Both the position numbers and the translations under genes were made by a program. DNA of 64,000 bases, from positions 47,598,395 to 47,662,394 of the forward strand of contig CM055100.1 of NCBI GenBank assembly GCA_029204225.1, written 5' to 3'. The stretch comes from Diphasiastrum complanatum. Lineage: Eukaryota; Streptophyta; Lycopodiopsida; Lycopodiales; Lycopodiaceae. Below are positions 1 through 11,290 of the stretch, one piece after another (within the stretch, counting starts at the first letter, position 1; each line of letters begins with the position of its first letter). The notes under the pieces were generated by a model. The model was not told the origin of the DNA. It ran no database searches and saw nothing but the letters and a program-made list of their open reading frames with translations.

Positions 1-256
1 GAATTCTTGCAATTACGGTGCACTATCTCTTGTGACAAGATAATTGTAGAGGGGTAATCTATTAAAGCTTCAATGACCATAATCCATGAAGGAATATTCT
101 ATTCTCAATGATCAATTTTTCATTTTTGCAAGATACCATTTTCATTAGCAGTTTTCTTGACACCTTATGTCTGTTTGTAGGTGATTTTGTCTCCTGAATA
201 CTACCCTTTGCATGTGATGTGCAAATTGGGTCGCCATATGACTGGTATGTGTGTGC

Positions 257-311
<55 letters not shown>

Positions 312-700
312 ATAACATCTTTATGCAGTAATGATGAAATACATGTAATCTAGTGCTAATGCCAAAGAGGAAAAACATCATAACTATAGCACAATATGGT
401 ATAATGAAGTGTAGTGAGATGCCCTCAGCCTGAAAAGATCTATGATTTGGGCTCTTGATGATGTCATAGGAGGTAGAACTGGTGTAGTAGATGGCTCCTA
501 GTGTTGTCGTTATCTCGGTTCGGTGCAAGATCATATACTATGTGCTCCCATGGTGCATCAAGAAGCTCTAGCTATAGGAGCGTGTTGTGATATACACGCT
601 CTTTGGTCTTTATGCCAATCTCATGTAGGGATAATTATGTCCTTTTTATTTGACTCAGAATTTGTCTGTGGTTTCTCCTATAGAAGAAGGTGATGATATG
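1..700. other. intergenic, no gene seen
   Basis: AT-rich sequence. Apart from the GA microsatellite at 259-309 I recognise nothing here; open frames are short and low in complexity. Confidence 0.5.
259..309. repeat. (GA)n microsatellite
   Basis: About 25 uninterrupted GA dinucleotides, read directly from the sequence. Confidence 0.98.
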
Positions 701-1030
701 AAATTGCATGTCATGATGATCTGGCTGGCTGTCCTAACATAAGCCTCTCCGTAGTAGAAACATCTCATGAATCATAAGGGCAACAACACATCTGGAAGCT
801 TCATAGGTATCGAGAGAGCGTAGAGTGACATGTGGGTCTCAAAAGAGGCGGTAAAATCTTCCTTGTATCTCATAATATATTGGAGTTCTGAAGATGAAAT
901 GCTCCTTAGACTCAACCTCCCCCAGTGACCACATCTGACAGATCCTGTTGTCACATGGAATACCCTGGAAGCATCCTGTCTCTATGGTTGGCTGGTGTGA
1001 GGAGACATGAATTTGGCCCAATGTAAATCT
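700..1030 (-). pseudogene. non-LTR retrotransposon C-terminal zinc-motif remnant
   Basis: On the minus strand, two overlapping frames between about 1021 and 700 read like the tail of non-LTR retrotransposon reverse transcriptases. There is an 'IETG' stretch, then R-x-C-x2-(C replaced by W), then 'LGEVESKEHFIF', a 'P-x-YYEI' stretch and an aromatic 'GRFYRLF' end. In the family the pattern is C-x2-C, then H and C (CP-Y). Here the second Cys is Trp and the later Cys is Thr, so the zinc site is destroyed. Frame changes follow near 840. No upstream RT domain is left. The family assignment rests on this motif pattern only. Confidence 0.5.
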
Positions 1031-1404
1031 CAGAGAATGTGAAAGTTTGGAATCTAAGTACCACGACTAGATTGGGAAACCCACTATATCCATCTTTAGA
1101 AAGTGATTCTAAGATGACCCCCTATTGTTCTTGTCAAGCATGCTAGAAATATGCCCGATGGATAGATCATTTGATATACTGGTGAGTGCCTGTTGGAAAA
1201 TCTGTGATGGAAATGCCTAGTGTGTTCGAAAGGTGAGGTACTTGAGACTACTAAGAAAACTGAGAATCATGACTATGCAGTTGCATCGAAGATGTGAGTA
1301 CCATATATGAGTATTTGTCATCTGGTAGCGCCAAGATTCTCTGAACATACACTATAAGCTGGATGATGGTATCAAGTTGTAGAGGGACTGCAAACTCTAC
1401 AGCC
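1031..1404. other. intergenic, no feature seen
   Basis: Nothing recognisable; probably decayed upstream sequence of the gypsy fragment that follows. Confidence 0.4.
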
Positions 1405-1426
1405 TAGATGTGACCCAGCAAGTGAG

Positions 1427-2351
1427 TTGGAGAAGTCCATCCGCACTCAGTTCAAACACGTGCTAATTAGTAATATGCCAGAGGGATTGCCACCTAGTCG
1501 GAATGTTGATCATCGTATTGAGCTCGTTCCAGGGGCAAGTCCGGTATGTAGGCCTCCTTATAGGATCAGCCTAAAAGAGGAAGAGGAAGTCGGAAAGATG
1601 TTGGAGGAGTATCTCAAGCTGGGGTACATCCGTCCGAGTTATTCACCTTTTGCCTCTCCTATTTTACTTGTTAAGAAAAAGGATGGTAGTTTCCGGATGT
1701 GTGTAGATTACAGGGGATTGAATAAGATCACTGTAAAGCACATGTATCCGATGCCCAGGATTGATGATCTATTGGATGCGTTGCAAGGTGCAACCATTTT
1801 CAGTAAGATAGATCTCATAAGTGGATACCATCAAATACGGATTCGAGATGAAGACGTCTAGAAGACGGCCTTCCGAACCCGTTTCGGTCATTATGAATTT
1901 TTGGTTGTGCCATTTGGGTTAACCAATGCCCCAGCCACGTTCATGATGCTCATGAACGGTCTTGCGAGACTATATGGGCAAGTTTGTTGTCAATTTTATT
2001 GACGATATATTGGTTTTTAGTAAAGCAGTCGAGGAGCATGAGGTTCATCTCAAGACCGTATTGGGCAAGTTACAAGCTTCTGTCTTGTATGCCAATGCTC
2101 AGAAGACATAGTTGTGTAAGACTCGTGTCGAATATTTGGGTCACATAGTGACAGTTGAGGGTATTTCCGTTGACCCAGCCAAGGTGGCTGTGGTTAAGAA
2201 GTGGCCGAGGCCTGCCGATATACGCCAATTACAATCTTTCTTAAGTTTTTGCATGTTCTACCGGCAGTTGGTTAGGAACTATTCCAAGGTAGTTGCTCCT
2301 TTGATGGACCAGTTACGGAAAAAACAGCACTATAGATCGGTGGGTTTCTGA
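1427..2351 (+). pseudogene. gypsy reverse transcriptase, broken
   Basis: This encodes most of a gypsy RT domain. Visible landmarks in order are the '[16 protein letters not shown]' lead-in, 'RPPYR', '[20 protein letters not shown]', '[15 protein letters not shown]' (motif A, Asp present), '[13 protein letters not shown]', '[10 protein letters not shown]' (motif B), and the catalytic '[10 protein letters not shown]' near 1985-2025. After these comes the thumb/connection 'EYLGHIV'. A TAG follows 'RIRDEDV' near 1859 and another lies before 'LCKTRVEYLGH' near 2109. A frameshift lies just before FIDD. All catalytic Asp residues are still encoded, but in different frames, so no functional enzyme can be made. 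The TTG at 1427 is only the beginning of the open frame, not a real start. Confidence 0.9.
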
Positions 2352-2373
2352 AGCTCAGCACAGGATTGAGAAC

Positions 2374-2800
2374 TTGATGGAGGCGCTGGCCACGGCTCCA
2401 GTTCTCAAGTTTGTTGATACCCAGAAACCGTTTGACCTAGAGACGGATGCAAGTGGCATTGCCGTAGGTGCAATGTTGAGCCAAGAGGGTAGACCAGTAG
2501 CCTTTGAGAGTAAAAAGTTGACACCAGCTCAACAAAGATATAACACGAGCAAGAGCTGTATGCGATTATACATGTGCTCAAGGTGTGGAGACATTATTTA
2601 TATGGCGCCGAGTTTTATGTGTACACAGATCATCATACTTTAAAGTATTTTTGCACTCAGCCAGATTTGAAAGGCCACCAAGCTCGGTGGGCCGAGCTGA
2701 TGCAGGAATTTCACTTGGAAATTCGCTTCCGAAGAGGGAAGGAAAATGTGGTTGCTGATGCACTATCTCGTATACTGCATCATATGAGCTTTAATGTGGT
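2374..2800 (+). pseudogene. gypsy RNase H domain, broken
   Basis: Two overlapping frames make up the RNase H domain that follows RT in gypsy elements. The first (2374-2643) has 'LETDASGIAVGAMLSQ' with the first catalytic Asp, then 'PVAFESKKLTPAQQRYNT'. After a frameshift near 2570 the second (2574-2825) has 'YTDHHTLKYF', 'QARWAELMQEF' and the typical end 'GKENVVADALSR'. Domain order and motifs are unambiguous; function is lost. Confidence 0.9.
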
Positions 2801-2829
2801 TGGGCACACACCAGTACATATCTAACATA

Positions 2830-3175
2830 CACCGTGAAGGATGGTATGTTATTGAGAAATGGAAGAGTTTTCGTGCCAGACATGAAGGATCTTCGTCGTA
2901 AGATACTTCATGAATGCCATGATAGTCCCTGAAACTAGTGAGCTTTTAAGAAGGCATTATTTCTGGCCATGATTGCAGCGGGATGTAAGAGAGTTTGTCC
3001 AGCGTTGCACGACTTGTCAGGTGAACAAGGCCGAGAGAGTAATTCCTTCGGGCTTCCTACATCCACTTGAGATACCTACAAGAAGGTGGGAAAGCATCTC
3101 TATGGATTATTGTTGGGCTACCCAAGACCCAGAATCAATTCAATTCTATTATGGTAGTGGTATGGATAATTTAAA
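2830..3175 (+). pseudogene. gypsy integrase N-terminal part, truncated
   Basis: The zinc-binding HHCC region is present: 'ILHECHDS', 'LLRRHYFWP', then 'DVREFVQRCTTCQVNKAE' in the open frame at 2973-3227. After 'ISMD' the core continues in a second frame as 'GLPKTQNQFNSIMVVV' (3112-3160). The DDE core is cut off immediately after, so only its very start remains. Several frameshifts and a stop interrupt it. Confidence 0.85.
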
Positions 3176-4014
3176 ATTGTCTAAAGGAACCGCAAATAAC
3201 GGTACATGCAATTTGTCGACAGTTTAGTACTGTAATGTCATTTTAGCTTTTGGAGTGAAGAACTCCCAAATAGAAAGTTAAACTGGATTTTTTTTTTTTT
3301 TATGTTGAATTTCAAATTTGAAACCGGTTACTTGTTTGACATATTTCTAATAGATACTAATCATGAGAAGTGGATTGAGTGAATGTTTGTGCAAGATACT
3401 TGTCAAAATTGAATTTAAAATCGTAAAATAATATGAAATGGCCAGACAAATTGAGTGGTGATTGAACTCTTTACCTAGGCAATGAAATTTTGTTGGATAT
3501 AGATTAAGAGTTGCTGAAATCCTATTGGTAGGATTTTCATTCATGTAATTTCATATTCTAAGTTTTTGATAGTTTTTTTTACATTGATGGAGTAATGCCA
3601 AACTGGTCAGTAAAATGGACTAAGAGTCCAATTTTTATTGGAAAAATTGTAAATGATAGGAACTGATCATAGATGAAAAACTGATTTCATTTCATGTTTG
3701 AATCCTATGGTGAATTATGTGCAAAAGGTCAGACTAGTACTGCTATGCATACTAGTGCATGATTTTTGTGAAACTGTGATTCAACCCAGGTGTAGGATAG
3801 AAATGAAATTTTTTCAGACTTTTTCCTACGGTGACTCATTTTTACATTTACTACTGTCTTTACATCTTCTTAGTACCTTAGCTGAAGCAGAATTTTCAGG
3901 GGACTCAAAATTCTACGGGGGGAAGAAGGTGGACAACAAAGGTAGTAAGTGTGCTTTGGAAATGTATTTCGCAGTTAGGATTTTGGAAATCCCTGGGAAT
4001 AATTGCTTAATACC
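3159..4014 (+). repeat. dispersed repeat, copy A (~850 bp)
   Basis: This segment is clearly homologous, end to end, to 33247-34090 in the same orientation. Shared blocks include 'GATAATTTAAAATTG' at the start, 'GAAATCCTATTGGTAGGATTT', 'GTAATGCCAAACC', 'AAACTAGTACTAG'-like sequence, 'TAGGATAGAAATGAAATT' and 'TGGGAATAATTGCTTAATAC' at the end. The copies differ by many substitutions and small indels, so they are old. It begins where gypsy integrase homology ends, so it either inserted there or joins a deletion. No convincing LTR or TIR ends were found. Confidence 0.8.
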
Positions 4015-4102
4015 GGATTATCTTAAAATGCCAAGTTTTCATGAAAGAATTTGCAGCATAACATGCTGAGGTCCTTTGCACCCATGGGTTTCCAATGATT
4101 AG

Positions 4103-4300
4103 TCCTTGGGTACTGAACCCCTCATTATCATGTTGTCATTGTCTTCACCAGATCTGGGATCATCTGTCCTTTGAACATCTTCCCTATTGAAAACCTTCAT
4201 ATCCTTGGGTACTCAACCCCTCAGTATCATGTTGTCATTGTTTTCACCAGATCTGGGATCATCTGTCCTTTGAACATATTCCCTATTGAAAACCTTCATA
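4103..4300. repeat. 99-bp tandem duplication (2 copies)
   Basis: Copies at 4103-4201 and 4202-4300 differ at only about four positions, so the duplication is recent relative to its surroundings. No function seen. Confidence 0.9.
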
Positions 4301-4816
4301 TTGTGTCATGGCCACAGCAGACTTGTAGACACCCAACAACTTTAGTATGCATACAGAGTAATAATTCTCATGGGATTGACACCGATGATCATGAATAGGG
4401 TTAACCTAAACCTCTTTGTGAATAAACGATTGGTAATTTTTCATCATGAGTTTACCATGATGAGGTAGCATAGATGTAAGCTCATCTTCTTTTCTTTAGG
4501 CAGATCAGAACTAGCTATAAAAAAAAATTGCAGAACCTCTTGCTACATCCAGCTCAATCCATTCTTACATTCCCTCTCACAATATCCTTCAGCAATCAAA
4601 ACAAATTGACCGCATACTTTTTCGTTGCATTGTTGGCAGCAATTGTTGTCGGGGTATTTTTTTTATTCTCTACAATTGACTTATTAGAATTGGAAACAAT
4701 AGTGAAAAGGCTTCTTATTGCTGCAGCATGTATGAAGCAGGAAAGCACCAAGTAGTCGGTCCTCTAAGACATAAGGATGCTTCTTGTAATTTGGAAATCC
4801 CTGATTATATACCGGA
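4301..4816. other. intergenic, no gene seen
   Basis: Contains a 75-codon open frame (4528-4755) with a hydrophobic stretch, but it has no recognisable family and no gene context. Confidence 0.35.
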
Positions 4817-5090
4817 TGTTATGAGCTCTGATAACCTCTCTCCAAAACTACTTGCTAATAAGTACTAGGCTCCTCCCAACCATAGTCCTTTCTAAGCCCA
4901 TTACCTACCTTTCTAATCCTTGTTAGGCCATATCATCTGGTCTTTTTTTGGTTAGGACCCATACCGTCCTCTTCTTGCTTATTTAAGGGCCCCCCTCTCT
5001 TGTGAGGGAGCTTTGAATGTATTGTCAAGTTCTCTTGAGTGAATAGAGAAGAAATCAGGACCTAACTGTCAAGCTCAATAAAATGCAAAG
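4817..5090 (+). mobile_element. possible solo LTR fragment
   Basis: Begins TGTTATGAGC. It contains a TATA-like 'TTATTTAAGG' (near 4978), a 'TTGTGAGGGAGCTTTGAATG' leader and 'TGAATAGAGAAGAAAT', a layout common at the U3/R boundary of plant LTRs. The right end is not defined and no partner LTR is present, so this is tentative. Confidence 0.3.
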
Positions 5091-7534
5091 GAAGTGCCTA
5101 TTAATAATGTGCAGCTATTCGTTTTCTATGTTGTTCTAGCCTCAAACTCTCTTATAAGCAGTAATTATCAGCTCTGACAAGTGAACGTTGATTGATAAGT
5201 TTACATAAGTGAAACTCCTAGCTGTTTGGCAAAGGCTCATGTCTTCGGTGACAAGTATATGATTGCAATGCATAGAGCTGTCCAAATGCAGGTCTTGTGT
5301 GCGCACCAGAGAATATAGTGTGAATAATGAGCCCAATGTGCTAGAATTGGGAGGATGTAAAATGTCTTGTGAGCCCACTTGATCCTTCAGTATATGATTC
5401 TGTCCTTGAAAAACTTAGTTTCAAGAAAATCTTAGAGATCTGGGGCCCAGGCTAAACCGCATGCATTGTTCTCAATTTCCACCATATAGAAATCTGGTGA
5501 TGCATAAGAAAGTCATGTTGGCGGCTACGAAATAAAGTGTCGTATCCAACAAAGGCCTGCTGATCAATCTGAATATGACACAAGCCTGGAATTGGAAAGC
5601 AACCCCTATTGTAATGAAGATTTTGCGTATTCGACCCTTGAAAAGCATTTTGAATTCCAACTAGAAACTTACTAATGTTCTTCAAAGTAGAAAGTTTTCA
5701 ACCCAAACTTTTGTTCCCTTTTTTACTTGTACTTTTATGATGAAGTGCATCACACAAAGACAGAATGTTGTCACCACAAGTGAATGCCTAGCTCTAATAT
5801 TCAACGTCCCACATGAGGTAACCTAGAGAAGACGTAGTTAGCAGACACTCTAGAAAGGACCTAGCAAGAAAGTGAACACCCTAGTTGGTAAATTTTCTGC
5901 AAAAAACCAAAAGAGAGAAGACTTTGGAAGGAGCTATCAATAGAAGTGTTCTTGGAGATGAGAGAGAGGAAACAAGCTGAAAAGTTGGAAATATTTTAAA
6001 ATGTGAAATGCCACTAATGTTCAGACTTTAGTGCCACGGACTCATTAAAGTGACACTAGCAGATTTCATTTGTAGTTTTGAAAAGAAATTCAAAAGTCAC
6101 CTGGCTACTTGTATATAAGCATGGTGATGGGGATGGGTGAAATGATTTCAGTAAATTAACTATGCTAAGTGAATGCAGTGGAACTGTGGAAGTGCTGAAA
6201 AGATTACAAAACAAAGTGAACCAAAAGAAGGAAATGCCGCAGACATAATGAATAACTAACTATTGTGAAACTTCAGCCATTAGTATCTAAAAAGGTAAAC
6301 AAAGAACTACAATCTGAATCAACTTAGGAACCAACAGTGAGGAAGGAAGAGAAACAGTAGGAAGTGCTTGTTGGTGCCTAGACAAGGAACAGGTTGCAGA
6401 TTACCTTAGGGCAGAATCTGCAGCCCAACATAGCATGCAGACAAAAGCAATTGGAAAATGTCACCCATATGGAATGTGGAAATGAAGTGGCAAGATGTAT
6501 GGTAGGTGGGTAACAGAAAAGCTAGCTGGTGGAGGTGGCAACAACTCAAAGGCTGCCAGTGGAGTTGGACCATAGCAGGATGGATAGAGACAGATAGAAG
6601 GACTTCAATGGAGAGGGGAATGGGGAGGACAAGTATATTAGTGTGTTTTGCATAAACATCTGAGGTGAAGAAAAGTGTCATCCTGCCAGTACTAATGACT
6701 CTATTATCTGGAATGATAAGCATAATGTGATCATAATATCAAGCTATTGATGTGAACACACTCAACATAGGTCAATTTTTACAAGTATACTCTATTATCA
6801 ACAATGAATCAGCATAATGCACATCCCGATGTGAACACGCTCACCCATACAACCAGTTAAAGATTCTAAACCCTACCCAAAAAGAAAAGTTAAGTTCTTT
6901 GTGAATTCCAGAGGTGTCAAAGAAAAAGTCAATAACTCAGCATTTATGGACTTTTATTCGGATGTCCATAATCCTTTACTTTCCTACTAGCATCCTTTGG
7001 GAAATAGGAGTTGATTTAAAACTGAAGGATTGTCCAGCGCTGACAACAGTTTTTGCAAAAAAGATGTACACTGTTATAACTGTATATCTTCTGTCAACAA
7101 TATTTTGTGCAGTATACATTAGCTAACTCACAGGCTAAGCATCAATTAGATTCACACAATAGCTGAAGGAGAGAGCACACACTAACCCAAGAAGCACACT
7201 GTGAACTGTATTTACCAAAGGAGAAAAGTAGTACATATAGACATCAATATTTTTGGGGGGTTTCGCTGCATGGCATGTCGGACCCCGTTACGGGACACAC
7301 GTCCCGACTCACTGCTAACTGTACCGTAAAGATGACACTGACACATACTGCATGTATAGAGTAAAGTAAAAACTGCTAAAAATGGAAATACAGTTCGAGT
7401 GTCAATTTTTATTTGAACAATCTAATAGATCTTAGATATTGAACTTTCGTGGTGTTAAAGAAGTTCCTAGAGAGTGAGTCTTATGTGATATCTCATTCTG
7501 CAACTTACTACAGTATACTGTGTGATTTAGATAG
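5091..7534. other. long noncoding stretch before the phosphatase exons
   Basis: I see no coding domain on either strand. It may be intron of the phosphatase gene, whose upstream exons are not visible. A G-run with GC-rich 'GACCCCGTTACGGG' sequence at 7253-7310 looks like repeat debris. Confidence 0.35.
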
Positions 7535-9273
7535 GTACTGTGATTGGTTGTCTTAGAAAGCTTCAAAGGTGGAACTTGACAGCAATATTTGAAGAATACC
7601 GGCGTTATGCTGGTAGCAAGGTTCGGATATTGAATGAGCAGGTAAATGTTTTAGACATTCTTTTGATATTCAGGTTGCTGACAACTTGCCATTCATTTTT
7701 AGTGATGTAAAATGTCACTTATAATTTAAAGTTTGATCTAGATTCTTATTGAAACACTTTATGTTTCCAAAAACATACAAAGTATACTGAGTTATGGAAA
7801 GATAGGCTTTTAAGGCATTTAATCTATCAATTTAGAGTAAAAAAGGCAGAAAGCCGCCACAAAGTCTCCCATAAAGACCAGTAAACCTCTTTGTCCTGCC
7901 AAAGAAGGAAGAATTTTGATTGAAAGAATCGTAGTAACTCCAATCTGATCCAAGCATGGACTTCAGGCCATAGGTCTGAGCAAAACATTCATAGAACACA
8001 ATTAGAGAGACGAGGTAGTAAATGTTTATGTCAAGCACTTTCGAACAATGAGCAGTGGTGGAGTGAAGATCGCCACTGGTGTCTAAGCCAAATCAACACT
8101 TGCATTACACTAAAGTGAGCGAACTATTCTTTGATCAATCAATCATCGCTAAGGCTACCGATAGGCCTTTTTATAGTCTATGAGGGCCTGAATCAGAGCT
8201 ATGGTCTTCGCTCTATTTCTAGGTCCCAGATTGGACTCCATAGGGTAAAAGATTCCCCTTAGCCTTTGTTGTGTCGGGTATATCTTAGACATAATATTGA
8301 TGCATATTGAATTGAGCACAATAAGAGTTGACTCGGAACTAGCTGGCTATCCTGATGTAGATTGAGCAAGGCAGTGCTCCACTAGTAGTTATGCTTCTAG
8401 CTTGTTCAAATGTGCCGCCTCATGATGCATCAAGAAAACAGCAATAACATGAATAGGTAACAATACTTCGATTGTTTTTTACTATGTACTTACCGAAAAC
8501 TCTTAGCATAGTAATATATCATGCTCATGAGCTAGATAAATTTGTATATGATTATATATGTCAGAGGGATTATTGACTCAATAAAGATCTGTGCTCAACA
8601 TTGAATTATAATTTTTTGACACCTAATGCAAGTTTCTGTGTAGCAAGGCATTGCTTTGCAAAGAGAAATACACTAGATGAGTACAAGACCTTGACATTCT
8701 CTCTTCGAGGCTGTTAGAATGATGAGTGAGATACATATTATTGAACTTCTCATTCCACTTGGAAATTGAAGCACGCTTGTTCATGGCAGTGATTTTTTAG
8801 ATATACTCGTTTATTCTACGAAAGGCTGTAACAGTCTAGGCCACTTATTTTTAAGCAGCTTAATAGTTTCCAAGTCAGCTGTATTTAACCTATGAGCTGT
8901 TGATGCCTTATAGGGCATGCTTTCAAACATGTGTTTGCATTATTGTAGCTATTCTTATTCATCTTATGTGTAGACAACGACTGCTGATATTGGTTTGCTT
9001 TACAATCTTATCCGATCAGATAATTATATCTCAGAAGATCCCTGATATTTTAAAATGTTTTTTTGGTGGCTATTGGATCCAAAGTTGTATTTTGAGCTCA
9101 ATTTTTTGGAAATGGAAGTGATGGCCATCATCATCTAGTTGCTTTAAGTGCCTTAGGATTCAATAACAATCACTTGAAGTAATCTGAATCCATTTTCTTC
9201 TTGTGTACAGTTTATTGAACTCTTCGACACAGATCTTGTGCAAATACCTGACAACCACCCATCTTGGCTGTAA
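7535..9273 (+). CDS. plant/fungal atypical dual-specificity phosphatase (PFA-DSP/SIW14-like), 3' two exons
   Basis: Two exons with consistent splicing. Exon 7535-7641 follows an AG acceptor and ends at CAG|GTAAAT. Exon 9211-9273 follows 'TTGTGTACAG' and ends in TAA. The first encodes '[18 protein letters not shown]' then '[17 protein letters not shown]'; the second '[20 protein letters not shown]' and stop. This matches the C-terminal helices of PFA-DSPs such as Arabidopsis At1g05000, where the stretch directly follows the P-loop 'HCKRGKHRTG'. The split Gly codon at 7535 would be the last residue of HRTG. These enzymes are known as phosphatases acting on phosphotyrosine or inositol pyrophosphates. 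The catalytic Cys/Arg loop and N-terminal half are not visible in the window, so the gene may start upstream of it, be in missed exons, or be truncated. The 1.57 kb intron carries no recognised element. Confidence 0.75.
7642..9210. other. intron of the PFA-DSP gene
   Basis: GTAAAT donor and GTGTACAG acceptor. An open minus-strand frame at 7832-8038 is unrecognised. No mobile-element domain seen. Confidence 0.65.
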
Positions 9274-11051
9274 AACAAAGGTGGATTTTTTGGTCCTATT
9301 TGCAAATAGAGAAAACCTGACAGTGTGCACACGTGTACTAGCAGGCGTTACTTGACGAGAGAAAAGCAAACGTATCATTGTGAAGACCTATGCTACCTTA
9401 CAATCGTCATGCTAGTTGTTCCATTTACAGTTGTAAGGTTGTTCAATTGATGGTTGCCAAGGGACCAGCTACAGAACTGTAAATTTGCTTTCTGTTACTG
9501 AAATTGACAGAGTTTGGTTGTTCTGTCAGTTTCTTGGTGAGTATGCGATCAGTCACAATAGGTCTGTATTCGGGGAATCAATGAAAAGCATACCTTGCAA
9601 CAGAGTACACTTGTCAACGATGTACAAGACTCTCCTTTGTGACTGCAGGATGAAGCAAGTTTTGTCTGTCAATTGTGCAACCTTCAGAGAGCTTCAAGCT
9701 GCAAGATTGACTGTTTCTGTTGCTCCAAGTGACCAAATTCGAAATGAACAAGTTTATTCTGAAATTATGATTTTTATACAGAAACAACTTGTCAAACCGT
9801 GCAATGATACATTTATAGTTGATAACATTGTAGAGGTAGAGTATGGAAATAAAACGTGTGCTACGTAAGAGAGCCAAATAAGGCATTTTAGTCTCTTGTG
9901 ATCTAATGTCATGGGTTTAAGGCTCAAAGGTGCTTCAAGCATAAATTTTCTCCTTTTTAAATGGTGGCCATGCTGCCAGTTCATTTAGTCGATTATCTGA
10001 AAAAATCTTGTTACATTCATAATCTGCAGCACTGCTTCAAAAATGAGTCATAATTGCTCTAGAAAGGAGAGCGTAGGTTTGTATTTTGGATAAACTTAGG
10101 GATGACGACCATTGATGATGATTCATCAGCTTTCTGGTTTTCCTCTGGATGAAAGATTAGGACTTGATGATGGATCAGAACTTCTCATGGATATCAAAAT
10201 GCTTTTTTGTATTTAGTGCTAGTCTACATCACGTTGAGTCTGCGACTTACCTCCAGAAAAGTAGTAGAAATTCAGTACCTTATGAAGACAGGAGGATAAG
10301 GATGTTGTAGCATGTAGTTTGTGCAATGCATGATGAGTTTGATCATCATAGACTTCTGGAGCAAAATCAATGTTTCCTTAAATTGCAAAAAAAGGTTGGG
10401 GCAAAGAATAAATTTGATATTTTTGTTGAAAATGGTTTTTTTTTTAAAATCTGATTCGTTTTAGATATAATTTTCACACTAAATCAATATGCAAACCTCC
10501 TCTATATCTAATCTAGGCCAATGCGAAAATATGATTTGGATTCAAATAGAACCCTCAATGAATTAATGCATAGGCAGCATAGTTCTCATATATATGTTCC
10601 ATGTGAATTATCCTATTGTCCAAGGGCCTATTTATAGGTAAATGCTGGCCTATGTATAGTGTCATGGAGTCCAAATAAGGGCTAGGCATATAATTGTGAC
10701 TGTTGACATGCAACTTGAACTTTAAACCCTACTCCAATTTTCAAAAGCTCTTCAATGTTCTAAAGCTTTAAGTTCTAACACAGAGCATTAAACAAGACAC
10801 TAATTTGATTCTAAGGTTCGAATACCAAGTGTCTTGCTATACTGATTATGTACCTACTATTGTGCTCCAAAACAATTCCGAAGAGTTCTGCATGTTTCAA
10901 TCTTATTAAGTTATGAGTTACTAAAATAGTAATGAACCCACTACGCCAAGCACTCAACATTTGTGATTCAAGAATTAAGGGTCATGCATGATGTGACCAC
11001 TAACATGTTTTGAATTTTGCTTAGAAGCTAAAGCCTAATATCATTGATCAA
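9274..11051. other. downstream of the phosphatase, no gene seen
   Basis: Includes a 127-codon plus frame (9485-9868) with no family I recognise; it may be 3' UTR or chance. The rest is AT-rich without visible features. Confidence 0.35.
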
Positions 11052-11290
11052 TTATTATCAAGATAAATTTAAACGTCTGAGTATCTCCCAAGAGCTCTTA
11101 TAGTTTGTATCTTATGTAGTTATAACTTATACCATTGAGTTGCATTGAGGCTTAGTGGCCATTGAGCACTTATTATCAAGTTATAAACCTAAACGTCTGA
11201 GTATCTCCCAAGAGCTCTTATAGTTTCTATCTTATGTAGTTATAACTTATACCATTGAGTTGCATTGAGGCTTAGTGGCCACTGAGCACT
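11052..11290. repeat. ~119-bp tandem duplication (2 copies)
   Basis: The block beginning TTATTATCAAG and containing AAACGTCTGAGTATCTCCC is repeated head to tail with a ~118-120 bp period. Over the last ~100 bp the copies differ at only one or two bases. Confidence 0.9.

Larger units (their letters stand above)
1405..3175 (+). mobile_element. Ty3/gypsy LTR-retrotransposon pol fragment, decayed
   Basis: A colinear piece of a gypsy polyprotein in the order reverse transcriptase, RNase H, integrase. That order is diagnostic of Ty3/gypsy, because copia has integrase first. It has lost gag, protease and both LTRs. Integrity is broken by at least two in-frame stops (near 1859 and 2109) and by frameshifts near 1985, 2340, 2570, 2930, 3112 and 3161. 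Homology stops about 3165, just past the start of the integrase core, exactly where a dispersed repeat begins. It is a dead copy. Confidence 0.9.

Noticed and set aside
145-534. 129-codon minus frame over the GA microsatellite
   Set aside because: Produced by the dinucleotide repeat (Leu-Ser run); no gene evidence.
9485-9868. 127-codon plus frame downstream of the phosphatase
   Set aside because: No family, no splice or start support; kept only as a note in the gap entry.
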